From contig NZ_MDJS01000003.1 in the NCBI RefSeq assembly GCF_001705515.1, positions 682,001-746,000 on the forward strand: DNA of 64,000 nt, in the 5' to 3' direction. The notes under the pieces were generated by a model. That model searched no databases, was not told the origin of the DNA, and saw nothing but the letters and a program-made list of their open reading frames with translations. This document shows, one piece after another, positions 42,908 through 52,227 of this stretch; the stretch's first letter is position 1; each line of letters starts with the position of its first letter. The position numbers were made by a program, and so were the translations under genes. This DNA comes from Mucilaginibacter sp. PPCGB 2223. Lineage in GTDB: Bacteria; Bacteroidota; Bacteroidia; Sphingobacteriales; Sphingobacteriaceae.

Positions 42908-43497
42908 TTTTTTTATACACGGGATGCCTGACGCGGTAAGTAAAAGTATATTCCTTTAATTTCTGCCTGAAATTTCGTATATTTAAAGATTATGGCGACC
43001 GCGAGGGTTTCTAAAAAAGTCGGGATTACACCTTATTCGAAATACTTATAAATACCTATGACTTCACAAGGATTGCTGTATAAAGAAGTGTTTATGGGCT
43101 TGGATCACGTGACCTTACGCTCACGAATGCCCGGCAAAATTCCAACCACCGGCAGAGGTGTGATAGCTTTTATGCGCCGGAGTATTTTTTACGATTTTGT
43201 ATGTTAGTGGCCCCAGTTTTGAAACTTCAGCAAAAGTATGGTGGGTGCCATTGTTCACACTACCGCTTGAAATTAAGACGCAGGTTGGTTGAACCCATAC
43301 TTTTTTTCCTGATTTAGTTTTTTATCCATAATATGGTTATATAAAGGTTTGGGGTGATCGTTGAGCTAATTTACAAATTTGACAATAAAATAAGCAGATG
43401 AAAGCAAAAATACCCATAAGTACCCATGTGTTTATGACGTTTAGGTCAGGACGTGTTATGAAAATGATAATACAAAAGTCCGTTTTAATCAATCAAT
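42908..43497. other. 590-bp interval without recognised gene
   Basis: Only short frames are present: ATG 42992 with 19 codons (MATARVSKKVGITPYSKYL) and ATG 43058 with 49 codons (MTSQGLLYKEVFMGLDHVT...). Neither is recognised or supported by a clear promoter. It may be a remnant or may carry an unknown RNA. Confidence 0.45.
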
Positions 43498-43884
43498 ATG
43501 GAATTTGAATTTGAAAATAAAAGAGTTGACACGGCTGTTCGTATTATAGGGTTTATAGCGGCCATTGTAATGATGATTTATTTGATCTGGTTCACTCCAA
43601 GCCATGATGAGATGTATAAACGGTGGTTGAAGGAGATTGCTAATGAATCTTTTCAGGGAGAGGTGGATATGATGTATGTGGATAAAGGCAATCATAACGC
43701 TCATTGGCTAATAATAAACCGTGATAGTGTACGTGGCTATCCAGCAGAGTTGGAACATCGTATAGAAATTGGTGATTCTTTAATAAAGAAACGTAATGAG
43801 ACAATTTTGACAGTTCGGAAGAAAAATGGGAAGATGATTATTTGGGATTACAAAAATCCGTCAAATGTTAAAGAAAGTAGGTGA
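43498..43884 (+). CDS. Hypothetical single-pass membrane protein
   Basis: 128 residues. One membrane helix (about residues 15-33, IIGFIAAIVMMIYLIWF) precedes a hydrophilic domain with VDKGNHNAHWLIINRDSV and LTVRKKNGKMIIWDYKN. I recognise no family. The long gene-free region upstream and the low-GC composition hint at a recent addition. Confidence 0.55.
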   Translation: MEFEFENKRVDTAVRIIGFIAAIVMMIYLIWFTPSHDEMYKRWLKEIANESFQGEVDMMYVDKGNHNAHWLIINRDSVRGYPAELEHRIEIGDSLIKKRNETILTVRKKNGKMIIWDYKNPSNVKESR

Positions 43885-43990
43885 CGTTACCTCTGTTACA
43901 AATTCACTCATCTTCTGCAGGGATTCAAACCACCTATTTAGAATATATCCAAATAAGATTTGCCCATGATAATGTGCTTATTTAACCTTA

Positions 43991-43998
43991 TATTTTTG
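43991..43998 (+). promoter_or_regulatory. -7 box of the aconitase promoter
   Basis: TATTTTTG fits TAnnTTTG, about 75 bp before ATG 44073. Confidence 0.5.
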
Positions 43999-44072
43999 TA
44001 AATTCGCCCCAATTGTTAGAAACGGCCCTAAAACCGTTTGTTTTTCTATCTTTCACAATAAAAATCAATAAA

Positions 44073-46340
44073 ATGGCTTTTGATTTAGATATGATCAAAC
44101 AGGTTTACAGTCGCTTAGGCAGCCGCGTTGAGGCAGCCCGCAAAGCAACTGGCAAACCCCTCACCCTCACCGAGAAAATTTTGTACACCCACCTTACCGA
44201 GGGCGCTGCCCAACATGCTTATACCCGGGGTGTTGACTATGTTGACTTTGCACCCGACCGCGTAGCCATGCAGGATGCTACCGCGCAAATGGCGCTGCTG
44301 CAGTTTATGCAGGCAGGCCGCCCTAAAGTGGCTGTGCCATCTACGGTGCACTGTGATCACCTGATCCAAGCTAAAATTGGTGCAGATGCTGACCTGGATA
44401 CAGCTAAAAACCAAAATAAAGAAGTTTACGATTTTTTGGCCTCGGTATCGGATAAATACGGCATCGGTTTCTGGAAACCGGGCGCAGGTATCATCCACCA
44501 GGTAGTGTTGGAAAACTATGCCTTCCCCGGCGGCATGATGATCGGTACCGACTCGCACACGCCTAATGCAGGCGGTTTAGGTATGGTTGCCATTGGTGTC
44601 GGCGGCGCCGATGCCTGCGACGTGATGGCAGGCCTGCCATGGGAGCTTAAATTTCCGAAACTGATCGGCGTGAAGCTGACCGGCAAAATGAGCGGCTGGA
44701 CTTCGGCCAAGGACGTTATCTTACGTGTTGCCGGCATTTTGACCGTAAAAGGCGGTACAGGCGCTATTGTTGAATACTTTGGCGAAGGCGCGCAATCGCT
44801 TTCGGCTACGGGCAAAGGTACCATCTGCAACATGGGCGCCGAAATTGGCGCTACCACTTCGGTATTTGGTTACGATACCAAATCGGAAGCTTACCTGCGC
44901 GGTACCGAGCGTGCCGAAATCGCCGACCTGGCAAACACAGTAAAAGAGCACTTAACCGGCGACCCGGAGGTTTACGCAAACCCCGAATTATATTTCGACC
45001 AGGTTATTGAGATTGACCTGAATACTTTGGAGCCGCATGTAAACGGTCCGTTCACCCCGGATCTGGCGTGGCCGATCTCTAAATTCGCGCAAGCGGTTAA
45101 AGAGAACGGCTGGCCTACCAGGCTCGAAGTTGGTTTGATCGGTTCGTGTACCAACTCATCGTACGAGGATATTACCCGTGCGGCTTCTATCGCCCACCAG
45201 GCAGTAACCAAAAACCTGAAAACTGCGGCAGAGTTTACCATCACCCCGGGTTCGGAGCTGGTACGCTACACCGTTGAGCGCGACGGTTACTTGGGCACCT
45301 TTGAAGGCATGGGCGGTGTGGTGCTGGCTAACGCCTGCGGACCATGTATCGGCCAGTGGGCACGTCATACCGACGACCCGACCCGCAAAAACTCGATCAT
45401 CACTTCATTCAACCGTAACTTCGCCAAAAGGCAGGACGGTAACCCGAATACGCACGCTTTCGTAGCCTCGCCGGAAATTGTAACCGCGTTTGTTATCGCA
45501 GGCGACCTGACCTTCAACCCGCTTACCGATAGTTTAACCAACGAGCAAGGCCAGCAGGTTAAATTTGACGAGCCAATGGGTATCGAATTACCTGTAAAAG
45601 GTTTCGCTGTTGAGGATGCCGGTTACCAGGCTCCTGCCATTGACGGCAGCAAGGTTGAGGTGAAAGTTGATCCAAAATCATCACGCCTGCAATTGCTTGA
45701 TCCGTTTGCTGCCTGGGAGGGTACCGACCTGAAAGGCCTGAAACTGCTGATCAAAGCAAAGGGTAAATGTACTACCGATCATATTTCGATGGCTGGCCCA
45801 TGGTTGAAATTCCGTGGCCACCTGGATAATATCTCAAACAATATGCTCATCGGCGCTATCAACTACTTTAATGATAAAGCCGATACCGTTAAAAACGAAC
45901 TTACCGGCGAATACGGCCCTGTACCTGCTACACAACGCGCTTACAAAGCCGCAGGTATTGGCTCGATCGTAGTGGGCGACGAAAACTACGGTGAAGGTTC
46001 ATCGCGCGAGCACGCAGCGATGGAACCCCGTCACTTAGGTGTACGCGCCATATTGGTAAAATCGTTCGCACGTATCCACGAAACCAACCTGAAAAAGCAA
46101 GGTATGCTGGCATTAACTTTTGCCAACCCTGCCGATTATGATAAGATATTGGAAGATGATACTTTTGATATTGTTGGCTTAACCGGGTTTGCTCCGGGCA
46201 AACCTTTGCAGGTGGTGATCAACCACAAAGGTGGCTTGCAGGATACCATTACCGTAAACCATACTTATAATGCTCAGCAAATTGAGTGGTTTAAGGCCGG
46301 TGGCGCGCTGAATATCATCCGCAAACAGCAACACGCTTAA
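44073..46340 (+). CDS. acn: Aconitate hydratase
   Basis: 755 residues from ATG 44073 (MAFDLDMIKQVYSRLGSRVE). The [4Fe-4S] cysteines are in LIGSCTNSSYED and NACGPCIGQWAR; DSHTPNAGGLGMV and GEGSSREHAAMEP are substrate-binding family motifs. It interconverts citrate and isocitrate in the citric acid cycle. I reject an in-frame start at 44013 because the extra 20 residues are not conserved-looking. A terminator follows. Confidence 0.95.
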   Translation: MAFDLDMIKQVYSRLGSRVEAARKATGKPLTLTEKILYTHLTEGAAQHAYTRGVDYVDFAPDRVAMQDATAQMALLQFMQAGRPKVAVPSTVHCDHLIQAKIGADADLDTAKNQNKEVYDFLASVSDKYGIGFWKPGAGIIHQVVLENYAFPGGMMIGTDSHTPNAGGLGMVAIGVGGADACDVMAGLPWELKFPKLIGVKLTGKMSGWTSAKDVILRVAGILTVKGGTGAIVEYFGEGAQSLSATGKGTICNMGAEIGATTSVFGYDTKSEAYLRGTERAEIADLANTVKEHLTGDPEVYANPELYFDQVIEIDLNTLEPHVNGPFTPDLAWPISKFAQAVKENGWPTRLEVGLIGSCTNSSYEDITRAASIAHQAVTKNLKTAAEFTITPGSELVRYTVERDGYLGTFEGMGGVVLANACGPCIGQWARHTDDPTRKNSIITSFNRNFAKRQDGNPNTHAFVASPEIVTAFVIAGDLTFNPLTDSLTNEQGQQVKFDEPMGIELPVKGFAVEDAGYQAPAIDGSKVEVKVDPKSSRLQLLDPFAAWEGTDLKGLKLLIKAKGKCTTDHISMAGPWLKFRGHLDNISNNMLIGAINYFNDKADTVKNELTGEYGPVPATQRAYKAAGIGSIVVGDENYGEGSSREHAAMEPRHLGVRAILVKSFARIHETNLKKQGMLALTFANPADYDKILEDDTFDIVGLTGFAPGKPLQVVINHKGGLQDTITVNHTYNAQQIEWFKAGGALNIIRKQQHA

Positions 46341-46363
46341 CAGACTGATTTTGTTAATAAATG

Positions 46364-46397
46364 AAAGGTCTTCGATTATGTCGGAGACCTTTTTTTT
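46364..46397 (+). terminator. Terminator after aconitase
   Basis: AAAGGTCT pairs with AGACCTTT, followed by a long T-run. Confidence 0.85.
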
Positions 46398-46558
46398 ATT
46401 ATTTTCACTGTATATAAACCTATACTCTTAATACCGGTTGGTAAAGTACCGGCCGGTGCACTTTCTTCAAAGTTGTTTTCAGCAAATAACTTTTGAAAAA
46501 TTATTTCGTACTAAGTACCTCTTCAAATCAATTTGAAGAAACCAATTATAGATGTGTG

Positions 46559-49500
46559 ATGAGAGGATGTGACGACAACAGGATTAAGCGTGTTTACTTT
46601 TCGGCAAGCAATATACTATTGCTCGTTATCGGCCTTTGCTTGTTAAAACCTATCGCTGCACTCCCGCAAAAACCCGATATCAAGTTCACCCAAGTAAACA
46701 TTGAGCAGGGCCTTTCAAACAGTTGGGTCGAAGCTATATTCCAGGATAGCCGGGGTTTTATGTGGATAGGGACACGCAATGGCCTCGACCGGTACGACGG
46801 GCAACAGTTTAAGATATACCGAAACAGTAGCAAAGATACAACCAGCATCAGTGATAACTCGATCAGGTATATCTATGAAGACCGCGATCGCAACTTATGG
46901 GTCGGTACTGCCAATGGACTGAACAGGTTCGATGCTGATAAAGATCGCTTTATACGCTATAAACACAATCCGGCCGATTCAAGAAGTATCAGCAATAATA
47001 TTATATCGTGCATCTATCAGGACAACCGCAAAAACCTGTGGGTAAGCACCTTTGGCGGCGGCTTGAACCTGCTTAATCAAGACCAGAAAGGTTTTGAGCA
47101 TTTCAGGCATATAAAAAGCTCAAAAAACAGCATTAGCAACGATAGCACCAATACTGTTTGCGAAGATCTGAACGGCGACCTTTGGGTAGGCACAGAATCG
47201 GGCCTTAACCTTTTTAACCGCAAAGACAAATCATTCAGATTATACAATAATTCGTTCGATCATGATCACAGCAATATCTCTAACGAAATAAAATATATGC
47301 AGCGCGACGACAAAGGCAATTTGTGGTTGGGCACCGTTAATGCAGGTGTGATTGTTTTCAACATCGGGCAAAAAACCTTTAAGCAATACAGGCACCAGGT
47401 TAATAATAATCAAAGCTTATCGGGGGATGAGGTTTATTGTGTGTATATCGACCGGAAGGAAAGAGTATGGATAGGCTGTGTTAACGAGGGGCTTAACTTA
47501 TACGATCCGGCCACCGGCGGTTTTTTCCATTACCAGTATCAGTTCGATAGCCCTTTAAGCTTGTCCCAAAAAACAGCCTCGGCCATATTCGAAGATAACC
47601 AGGGGAACTTATGGGTGGGTACACACCGGGGCGGCCTGAACCTGTACGCGCCTAATGCTGCGAGGTTTAACCTTTACCGGCAGGGAGAAAGCCCGACATC
47701 TATAAGTTTTAGCGATGTAAAGGCATTTTGCCAGGATAAAAAAGGCAATATATGGGTTGGGACGGACGGAGGCGGGCTCAATTTATTCGATCGCAAAACA
47801 AATACCTTTCGCCGGTATCTTTATGATGCCAACAATCCTAAAACTATTGCCTCCAATGCCGTTTTGGATATTCTCCAGGATGCCAGCGGAAATATATGGG
47901 TGAGCACCTGGGGCGGCGGGCTTAACCTGTTCGACCCCGAACGCGGAACTTTTACACGTTTTAAAAATAACCCCGAAGATCATACTACAATAAGTTCTGA
48001 TTTTGTGCAGAGGGCCTACCAGGATCAACAGGGCAACATCTGGGTAGGCACCTACTTTGGTGGCCTTGACCTTTTTAACCCTCAAACCCACCAGTTTAAA
48101 CGTATTACCAAAGATCCGGATGGCGTAAGCACTTTTTCGGGGAACAGGGTGGTTTCGATAAACGGCGATAAAGCCGGAAATGTTTGGTTTGGCACCGACG
48201 ATGGCGGGTTAAACTGTTATAACTTAAATACCCGAAGGTTTTCGCACTATTTTAACAATCAGGAAGAGAACCCCGATATACGCGAAATTTTTACCGATAG
48301 CAAAGGCCGGTTATGGATAGGCCAGGTAGGCCTGTACCTTTTTAACCCGGTCAAAAACTCATTTTCTATCTTTACTCAAAAAGCGGGCCTGGCCGACGAA
48401 CTGATTAAAGGCATTACTGAGGATAAACAGGGAAACCTGTGGATATCAACCTCTAACGGACTGACACGATTTAACCCGGAGACATCGGCATTTAAAAAAT
48501 TTAATATGGCCGACGGGCTGCAGGGAATGGAATTTGAGCCTAATGCGGCGTTAACAACCAATACCGGCGAAATGCTTTTTGGAGGCACCCAGGGCCTCAA
48601 TACCTTTTATCCTGATAAGATAAGTATAAACCAGTTTATCCCTCCGGTTTATATTACCAATTTTCAGATCTTTAACAAAAAGATATCACCGGCAGACGAA
48701 AATTCTCCGCTTAAGGCCGAAATAAGTTTAACTAAACAAATTACATTGTCATACCGGCAATCATCACTGGAGTTTGAATATGCCGCTTTAAATTATACTA
48801 CGCCCGGCAACAACCAGTATGCTTATAAATTAGAGGGCTTTGATACAAGCTGGAGCTACGTTCAAAATATCAGGAACGCATCCTACACGAATCTTAACCC
48901 CGGAACCTATGTTTTCCATGTTAAAGCTTCCAACAATGATGGCATCTGGAATGAGCACGGGGTAGCGCTTACCATTGTTATAACCCCGCCGTTTTGGTTA
49001 ACATGGTGGTTTAAGGTAGTAGTGCTGGTGGTTATTGCAGGGAGTATTTATGGGCTTTACCGTAATAAACTGGCCGTTATTCAAAAACAAAAAAAACGAC
49101 TTGAAAAACAGGTAAAAGAGCGCACAGCAGAGGTGCTGCAAAAGGTTAATCAGTTGCAGGCATTAAACGAAGAGCTGCAGGTACAATCGGAAGTGCTGCA
49201 CTCGCAATCGGAAGAGTTGCAGGTGCAGGCCGAAAACTTGCAGACATTAAATGATCAGCTGACGGAACAGAAAACCCAGGAGCAGGCCGCCCGCCAGGAA
49301 GCAGAAAAAGCTAACCAGGCAAAAAGCATATTTTTAGCCACCATGAGCCACGAGATCAGGACACCGATGAACGGGGTAATCGGCATGGCTTCGTTACTGG
49401 CCGAAACAGATTTGGATAGCGAACAGCGGGAGTATACAGAAACTATTATTACCTGTGGCGATAGTTTGATAAGCGTGATTAACGACATCCTTGATTTTTC

Positions 49501-50866
49501 GAAAATCGAATCGGGCAAAATGGAGTTGGAGAGCGAAGATTTTGACCTGCGCCATACCGTAGAAGACGTGATGGACCTGTTTGCTCAAAAAGCGGCGCAA
49601 CAAGGTCTTGACCTGCTTTACCAGATAGATTTTGATGTACCCAATCAAATTGCTGGCGATAGCTTAAGGCTAAAGCAAATCCTCATCAACCTGATTAATA
49701 ATGCGCTCAAGTTTACACACAAGGGGCAGGTGTATATCAATGTATATCTCTCAAAACAACTTAAAAACCATGATCTGGAAATTGGTTTTACAGTGTCGGA
49801 TACCGGTATCGGGATACCCGCCGAAAAAATTTCCGGTTTGTTTAAAGCCTTTACCCAGGTTGATTCATCCACCACACGAAAATACGGCGGAACCGGCCTC
49901 GGCCTGGCCATCAGCGAACGCCTCGCAAAATTAATGGGAGGAAAAATCTGGGCCGAAAGTATAGATGGTGAGGGCTCATCTTTTACATTTACGATAAAAA
50001 CAAGAACCGGGACCAAAGTGCCGAAACCCGCTGATGAGCCCCAAAACATGGCCGGACTTGAAGGTAAACGGTTGCTGATTGTTGATGACAACCAAACCAA
50101 CCTCAATATTTTAAAAAGCCAGCTTGAGCAATGGAAACTCGAACCATTGCTGGCCTCGTCGGCAATGCAGGCGCTGGACATCTTATCAACAGACAAAAAC
50201 ATTCAGCTGGTTATAACCGATATGGAAATGCCCGAGATGAATGGCGTAGACCTGGCGCGCGCCGTTCACGACAGCGTCAACCCGCTGCCGGTAATTATGC
50301 TAAGCTCGATAGGCGACGAAACCAGGAAAAAATTTCCCGGATTATTCAAATCCATTTTAACCAAACCTGTAAAACAGCACCATTTATACAAAAGCATCAT
50401 AACCGAACTCCGCAATCAGGCCGAAACACAAGCTCCTCACGAAAAAAGCACGCCGCTGTTAACTGATGCTTTTGCGCTACAATTTCCGTTTAACATTTTA
50501 GTAGCCGAAGACAACCTGATCAATCAAAAAATCATTGATCGCATCCTTAATAAATTAGGCTACGAAGCCGATATGGCTCAAACAGGGATCGAGGTATTGG
50601 CGATGCTTAATAAAAAAAACTATAATATAGTACTTATGGACGTACAAATGCCCGAAATGGACGGCATAGAAGCAACACAAAACATACGCACACAAAATCA
50701 TGCACAACCCTATATTATAGCTATGACAGCCAACGCCATGCCCGAAGACAAAGAAATATGCATAAACGCAGGCATGAACGATTATTTAGCTAAACCGATG
50801 AAAGTGAACGAGCTGATCAGCGCGCTCGAAAAAGCGTTCCTGATTCTACAAAAGCAACAGGTCTGA
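46559..50866 (+). CDS. Hybrid sensor histidine kinase with propeller sensor and two receiver domains
   Basis: 1435 residues from ATG 46559; a TTG 46493 would add 22. After an N-terminal membrane segment come about a dozen two-component propeller repeats (such as FQDSRGFMWIGTRNGLDRYD), a Y_Y_Y domain (QITLSYRQSSLEFEYAALNY), a membrane helix, a coiled coil, HisKA with MSHEIRTPMNG (His931), a HATPase with GGTGLGLAISERLA, and two receivers (ITDMEMPEMNG, LMDVQMPEMDG). There is no AraC/HTH domain, so unlike HTCS regulators it must signal through a separate partner. The tiny peptide array follows directly. Confidence 0.94.
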   Translation: MRGCDDNRIKRVYFSASNILLLVIGLCLLKPIAALPQKPDIKFTQVNIEQGLSNSWVEAIFQDSRGFMWIGTRNGLDRYDGQQFKIYRNSSKDTTSISDNSIRYIYEDRDRNLWVGTANGLNRFDADKDRFIRYKHNPADSRSISNNIISCIYQDNRKNLWVSTFGGGLNLLNQDQKGFEHFRHIKSSKNSISNDSTNTVCEDLNGDLWVGTESGLNLFNRKDKSFRLYNNSFDHDHSNISNEIKYMQRDDKGNLWLGTVNAGVIVFNIGQKTFKQYRHQVNNNQSLSGDEVYCVYIDRKERVWIGCVNEGLNLYDPATGGFFHYQYQFDSPLSLSQKTASAIFEDNQGNLWVGTHRGGLNLYAPNAARFNLYRQGESPTSISFSDVKAFCQDKKGNIWVGTDGGGLNLFDRKTNTFRRYLYDANNPKTIASNAVLDILQDASGNIWVSTWGGGLNLFDPERGTFTRFKNNPEDHTTISSDFVQRAYQDQQGNIWVGTYFGGLDLFNPQTHQFKRITKDPDGVSTFSGNRVVSINGDKAGNVWFGTDDGGLNCYNLNTRRFSHYFNNQEENPDIREIFTDSKGRLWIGQVGLYLFNPVKNSFSIFTQKAGLADELIKGITEDKQGNLWISTSNGLTRFNPETSAFKKFNMADGLQGMEFEPNAALTTNTGEMLFGGTQGLNTFYPDKISINQFIPPVYITNFQIFNKKISPADENSPLKAEISLTKQITLSYRQSSLEFEYAALNYTTPGNNQYAYKLEGFDTSWSYVQNIRNASYTNLNPGTYVFHVKASNNDGIWNEHGVALTIVITPPFWLTWWFKVVVLVVIAGSIYGLYRNKLAVIQKQKKRLEKQVKERTAEVLQKVNQLQALNEELQVQSEVLHSQSEELQVQAENLQTLNDQLTEQKTQEQAARQEAEKANQAKSIFLATMSHEIRTPMNGVIGMASLLAETDLDSEQREYTETIITCGDSLISVINDILDFSKIESGKMELESEDFDLRHTVEDVMDLFAQKAAQQGLDLLYQIDFDVPNQIAGDSLRLKQILINLINNALKFTHKGQVYINVYLSKQLKNHDLEIGFTVSDTGIGIPAEKISGLFKAFTQVDSSTTRKYGGTGLGLAISERLAKLMGGKIWAESIDGEGSSFTFTIKTRTGTKVPKPADEPQNMAGLEGKRLLIVDDNQTNLNILKSQLEQWKLEPLLASSAMQALDILSTDKNIQLVITDMEMPEMNGVDLARAVHDSVNPLPVIMLSSIGDETRKKFPGLFKSILTKPVKQHHLYKSIITELRNQAETQAPHEKSTPLLTDAFALQFPFNILVAEDNLINQKIIDRILNKLGYEADMAQTGIEVLAMLNKKNYNIVLMDVQMPEMDGIEATQNIRTQNHAQPYIIAMTANAMPEDKEICINAGMNDYLAKPMKVNELISALEKAFLILQKQQV

Positions 50867-50882
50867 TTATATATAACTGCCT

Positions 50883-50916
50883 AAAAAAGCTCCCTGAATG
50901 CGAGGGGGCTTTTTTT
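50883..50916 (+). terminator. Terminator after the hybrid kinase
   Basis: AAAAAAGCTCCC pairs with GGGGGCTTTTTT, followed by T-rich sequence. Confidence 0.8.
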
Positions 50917-50970
50917 GTGCCGCTACGTATCGATTCCCTTCACTGAAACAGCTTTCCAAAAAGCATTGTT

Positions 50971-50991
50971 TTATTCCAAAATATGGAATAA
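50971..50991. promoter_or_regulatory. Dyad upstream of the peptide array
   Basis: TTATTCCA and TGGAATAA are perfect inverted 8-bp arms with a 5-nt spacer. It lies about 50 bp upstream of a sigma-54-like box and could bind an activator. Confidence 0.5.
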
Positions 50992-51041
50992 TTAAATCTT
51001 GGCACAAAATTCAAATACCTGATTATCAACAATTTATTTTA

Positions 51042-51058
51042 TTGGCACGCGAATGGTA
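51042..51058 (+). promoter_or_regulatory. Sigma-54-like promoter of the peptide array
   Basis: TTGGCACG matches the -24 consensus, with CGAA and then TGGTA at the -12 position (consensus TTGCA). The -12 GC dinucleotide is GT here, so the match is partial. A second TTGGCAC is at 50999-51005. Confidence 0.4.
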
Positions 51059-51113
51059 TAAGGGTATACACAACTAACAAACAAAATTTTAAACAACTTT
51101 TAAGATAATCATT

Positions 51114-51227
51114 ATGAAAACTTTAAGCATCCTCTGCTCGTCTCTTGCCGGTGTTTGTATGGTTAGCGCAGTTATTGTGGGCGCCGGTTTAATCATGATT
51201 TTCAGGACTCAAAATCAAAATATTTAA
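51114..51227 (+). CDS. Miniature hydrophobic peptide, array member 1 (37 aa)
   Basis: Sequence begins MKTLSILCSSLAGVCMVSAV, continues through a hydrophobic helix and ends in a polar tail RTQNQNI. It shares MKTL-x-I, Leu-Ala at 11-12 and Cys15 with three following ORFs. The leader upstream is the A/T-rich block repeated before each of the first three members. The function is unknown; size and shape recall type I toxins or membrane-acting signal peptides, but no antisense RNA or exporter was identified. Confidence 0.6.
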   Translation: MKTLSILCSSLAGVCMVSAVIVGAGLIMIFRTQNQNI

Positions 51228-51246
51228 CAACTTAAAAAATAACATT

Positions 51247-51330
51247 ATGAAAACTTTAGGTATCGTTTTTTCGTCTTTGGCCGCTTTCTGCATGTTCAGT
51301 GCTGTTATTGTAAGCTTTAGCCTGATCTAA
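51247..51330 (+). CDS. Miniature hydrophobic peptide, array member 2 (27 aa)
   Basis: MKTLGIVFSSLAAFCMFSAV followed by IVSFSLI. It is highly similar to member 3 and consists almost entirely of one membrane segment. It starts 133 bp after member 1, with a repeated A-rich leader (CAACTT, TTAAAAAATAACATT). Confidence 0.6.
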   Translation: MKTLGIVFSSLAAFCMFSAVIVSFSLI

Positions 51331-51384
51331 TGCCGGCATCCCGATTTTAAAACAAAATTTTAACCAATCTTAAAAATAAGCATT

Positions 51385-51468
51385 ATGAAAACTTTAGGTA
51401 TCCTTCTTTCTTCTCTGGCCGCTTTCTGCATGTTTAGCGCAGCTGTGACAGCCTTTGGGATCATTTAA
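51385..51468 (+). CDS. Miniature hydrophobic peptide, array member 3 (27 aa)
   Basis: MKTLGILLSSLAAFCMFSAA then VTAFGII. It differs from member 2 at about ten positions and keeps Cys15 and Leu-Ala. The leader ACAAAATTTTAACCAATCTT repeats that of member 1, so the array arose by tandem duplication of ORF plus leader. Confidence 0.6.
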   Translation: MKTLGILLSSLAAFCMFSAAVTAFGII

Positions 51469-51525
51469 CAAATCCCACAGTATCAATAATCAAAAATAGC
51501 TGATGACCTCTAAAAACCAACAGTC

Positions 51526-51645
51526 ATGAAAACCTTAGATATATCTCTTAATTTGCTTGCTATCATTTGTTCGTGCGGCGCAGTAGCATTAGTCATGACG
51601 GGTATCCAGCTTATGCTCTCAAAATTCAAAAAATACATTAGCTAA
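51526..51645 (+). CDS. Miniature hydrophobic peptide, array member 4 (39 aa)
   Basis: MKTLDISLNLLAIICSCGAV, then a second hydrophobic part and a basic tail KFKKYIS. It is the most divergent copy but keeps MKTL, Leu-Ala 11-12 and Cys15. The basic C-terminus suggests a membrane topology with the tail inside. Confidence 0.55.
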   Translation: MKTLDISLNLLAIICSCGAVALVMTGIQLMLSKFKKYIS

Positions 51646-51685
51646 GTTTCTTTTTCCCTTAATTTCTATTATATATACGTCAAGG

Positions 51686-51713
51686 GCCGTTCCGAAAGAA
51701 ATTTCGGGGCGGT
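51686..51713 (+). terminator. Terminator after the peptide array
   Basis: CCGTTCCGAAA pairs with TTTCGGGGCGG using two G-U pairs, followed by TTAATTTTTATT. It closes a unit that starts at the sigma-54-like box. Confidence 0.7.
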
Positions 51714-51770
51714 TAATTTTTATTCCGGGCTGGCTACCATAAAAATATTCAACAAATAATTGGCATTTCC

Positions 51771-51805
51771 GTGTTAAATTGCTAATTTTATTAGCAATTT
51801 AACAC
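51771..51805. promoter_or_regulatory. Perfect 16-bp inverted repeat before the VOC gene
   Basis: GTGTTAAATTGCTAAT and ATTAGCAATTTAACAC are perfect arms around TTT, ending 8 bp before ATG 51814. It can be an operator or a leader hairpin covering the start region. Confidence 0.6.
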
Positions 51806-51813
51806 TATAAAAA

Positions 51814-52191
51814 ATGGAGACTATTTCACCAAATATTTTTGTACGCGATATCAGCGCAACCATCGAATTTTATAAAATACTGGGGTTTAATGTTACCATG
51901 TCGGTACCACCGGATGGAGGCGATTATGTATGGGTAATGATGAATAATGGCAGCGTAACCATGATGTTCCAGACTTTTGAAAGCTTAGGCGAGGACCTGC
52001 CGGATATCAGCCGTACCGATGGCGGTTCGTTATTACTCTACATCAACCTTAAAAACATCAGCGCTTTTTACGAACATCTGAAAGATAAAGTAACTATCGT
52101 AGCCGGGCTCGAAAAAACCTTTTACGGCGCTACCGAATTTTCAATAAAGGATAATAATGGCTATGTATTAACCTTTGCCGAGCATATATAG
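51814..52191 (+). CDS. VOC-family protein
   Basis: 125 residues with the VOC fold: ISPNIFVRDISATIEFYKILGF, a glycine-rich middle (PPDGGDYVWVMMNNGS) and the C-terminal half with FSIKDNNGYVLTFAEH. It probably binds or detoxifies a small ligand. The 16-bp inverted repeat eight bases upstream suggests strong control of its expression, perhaps by the compound it handles. Confidence 0.82.
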   Translation: METISPNIFVRDISATIEFYKILGFNVTMSVPPDGGDYVWVMMNNGSVTMMFQTFESLGEDLPDISRTDGGSLLLYINLKNISAFYEHLKDKVTIVAGLEKTFYGATEFSIKDNNGYVLTFAEHI

Positions 52192-52227
52192 TGCAAAGCA
52201 GCAGTACGGCACATAGCGGTAAATTGC

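Noticed and set aside
42992..43050. 19-codon frame MATARVSKKVGITPYSKYL
   Set aside because: Too short to support as a gene without homologues or a ribosome signal.
43058..43207. 49-codon frame (MTSQGLLYKEVFMG...) in the gap after the HopJ gene
   Set aside because: No recognised family, no clear promoter and no signal peptide; it could arise by chance in a 590-bp gap.
44013..44072. Longer N-terminus for aconitase
   Set aside because: The extra 20 residues (MLETALKPFVFLSF...) do not look like the family, and ATG 44073 fits the known opening.
50883..51113. A CRISPR-like array in the peptide region
   Set aside because: Repeated units are coding ORFs with leaders of changing length; there are no spaced identical repeats.
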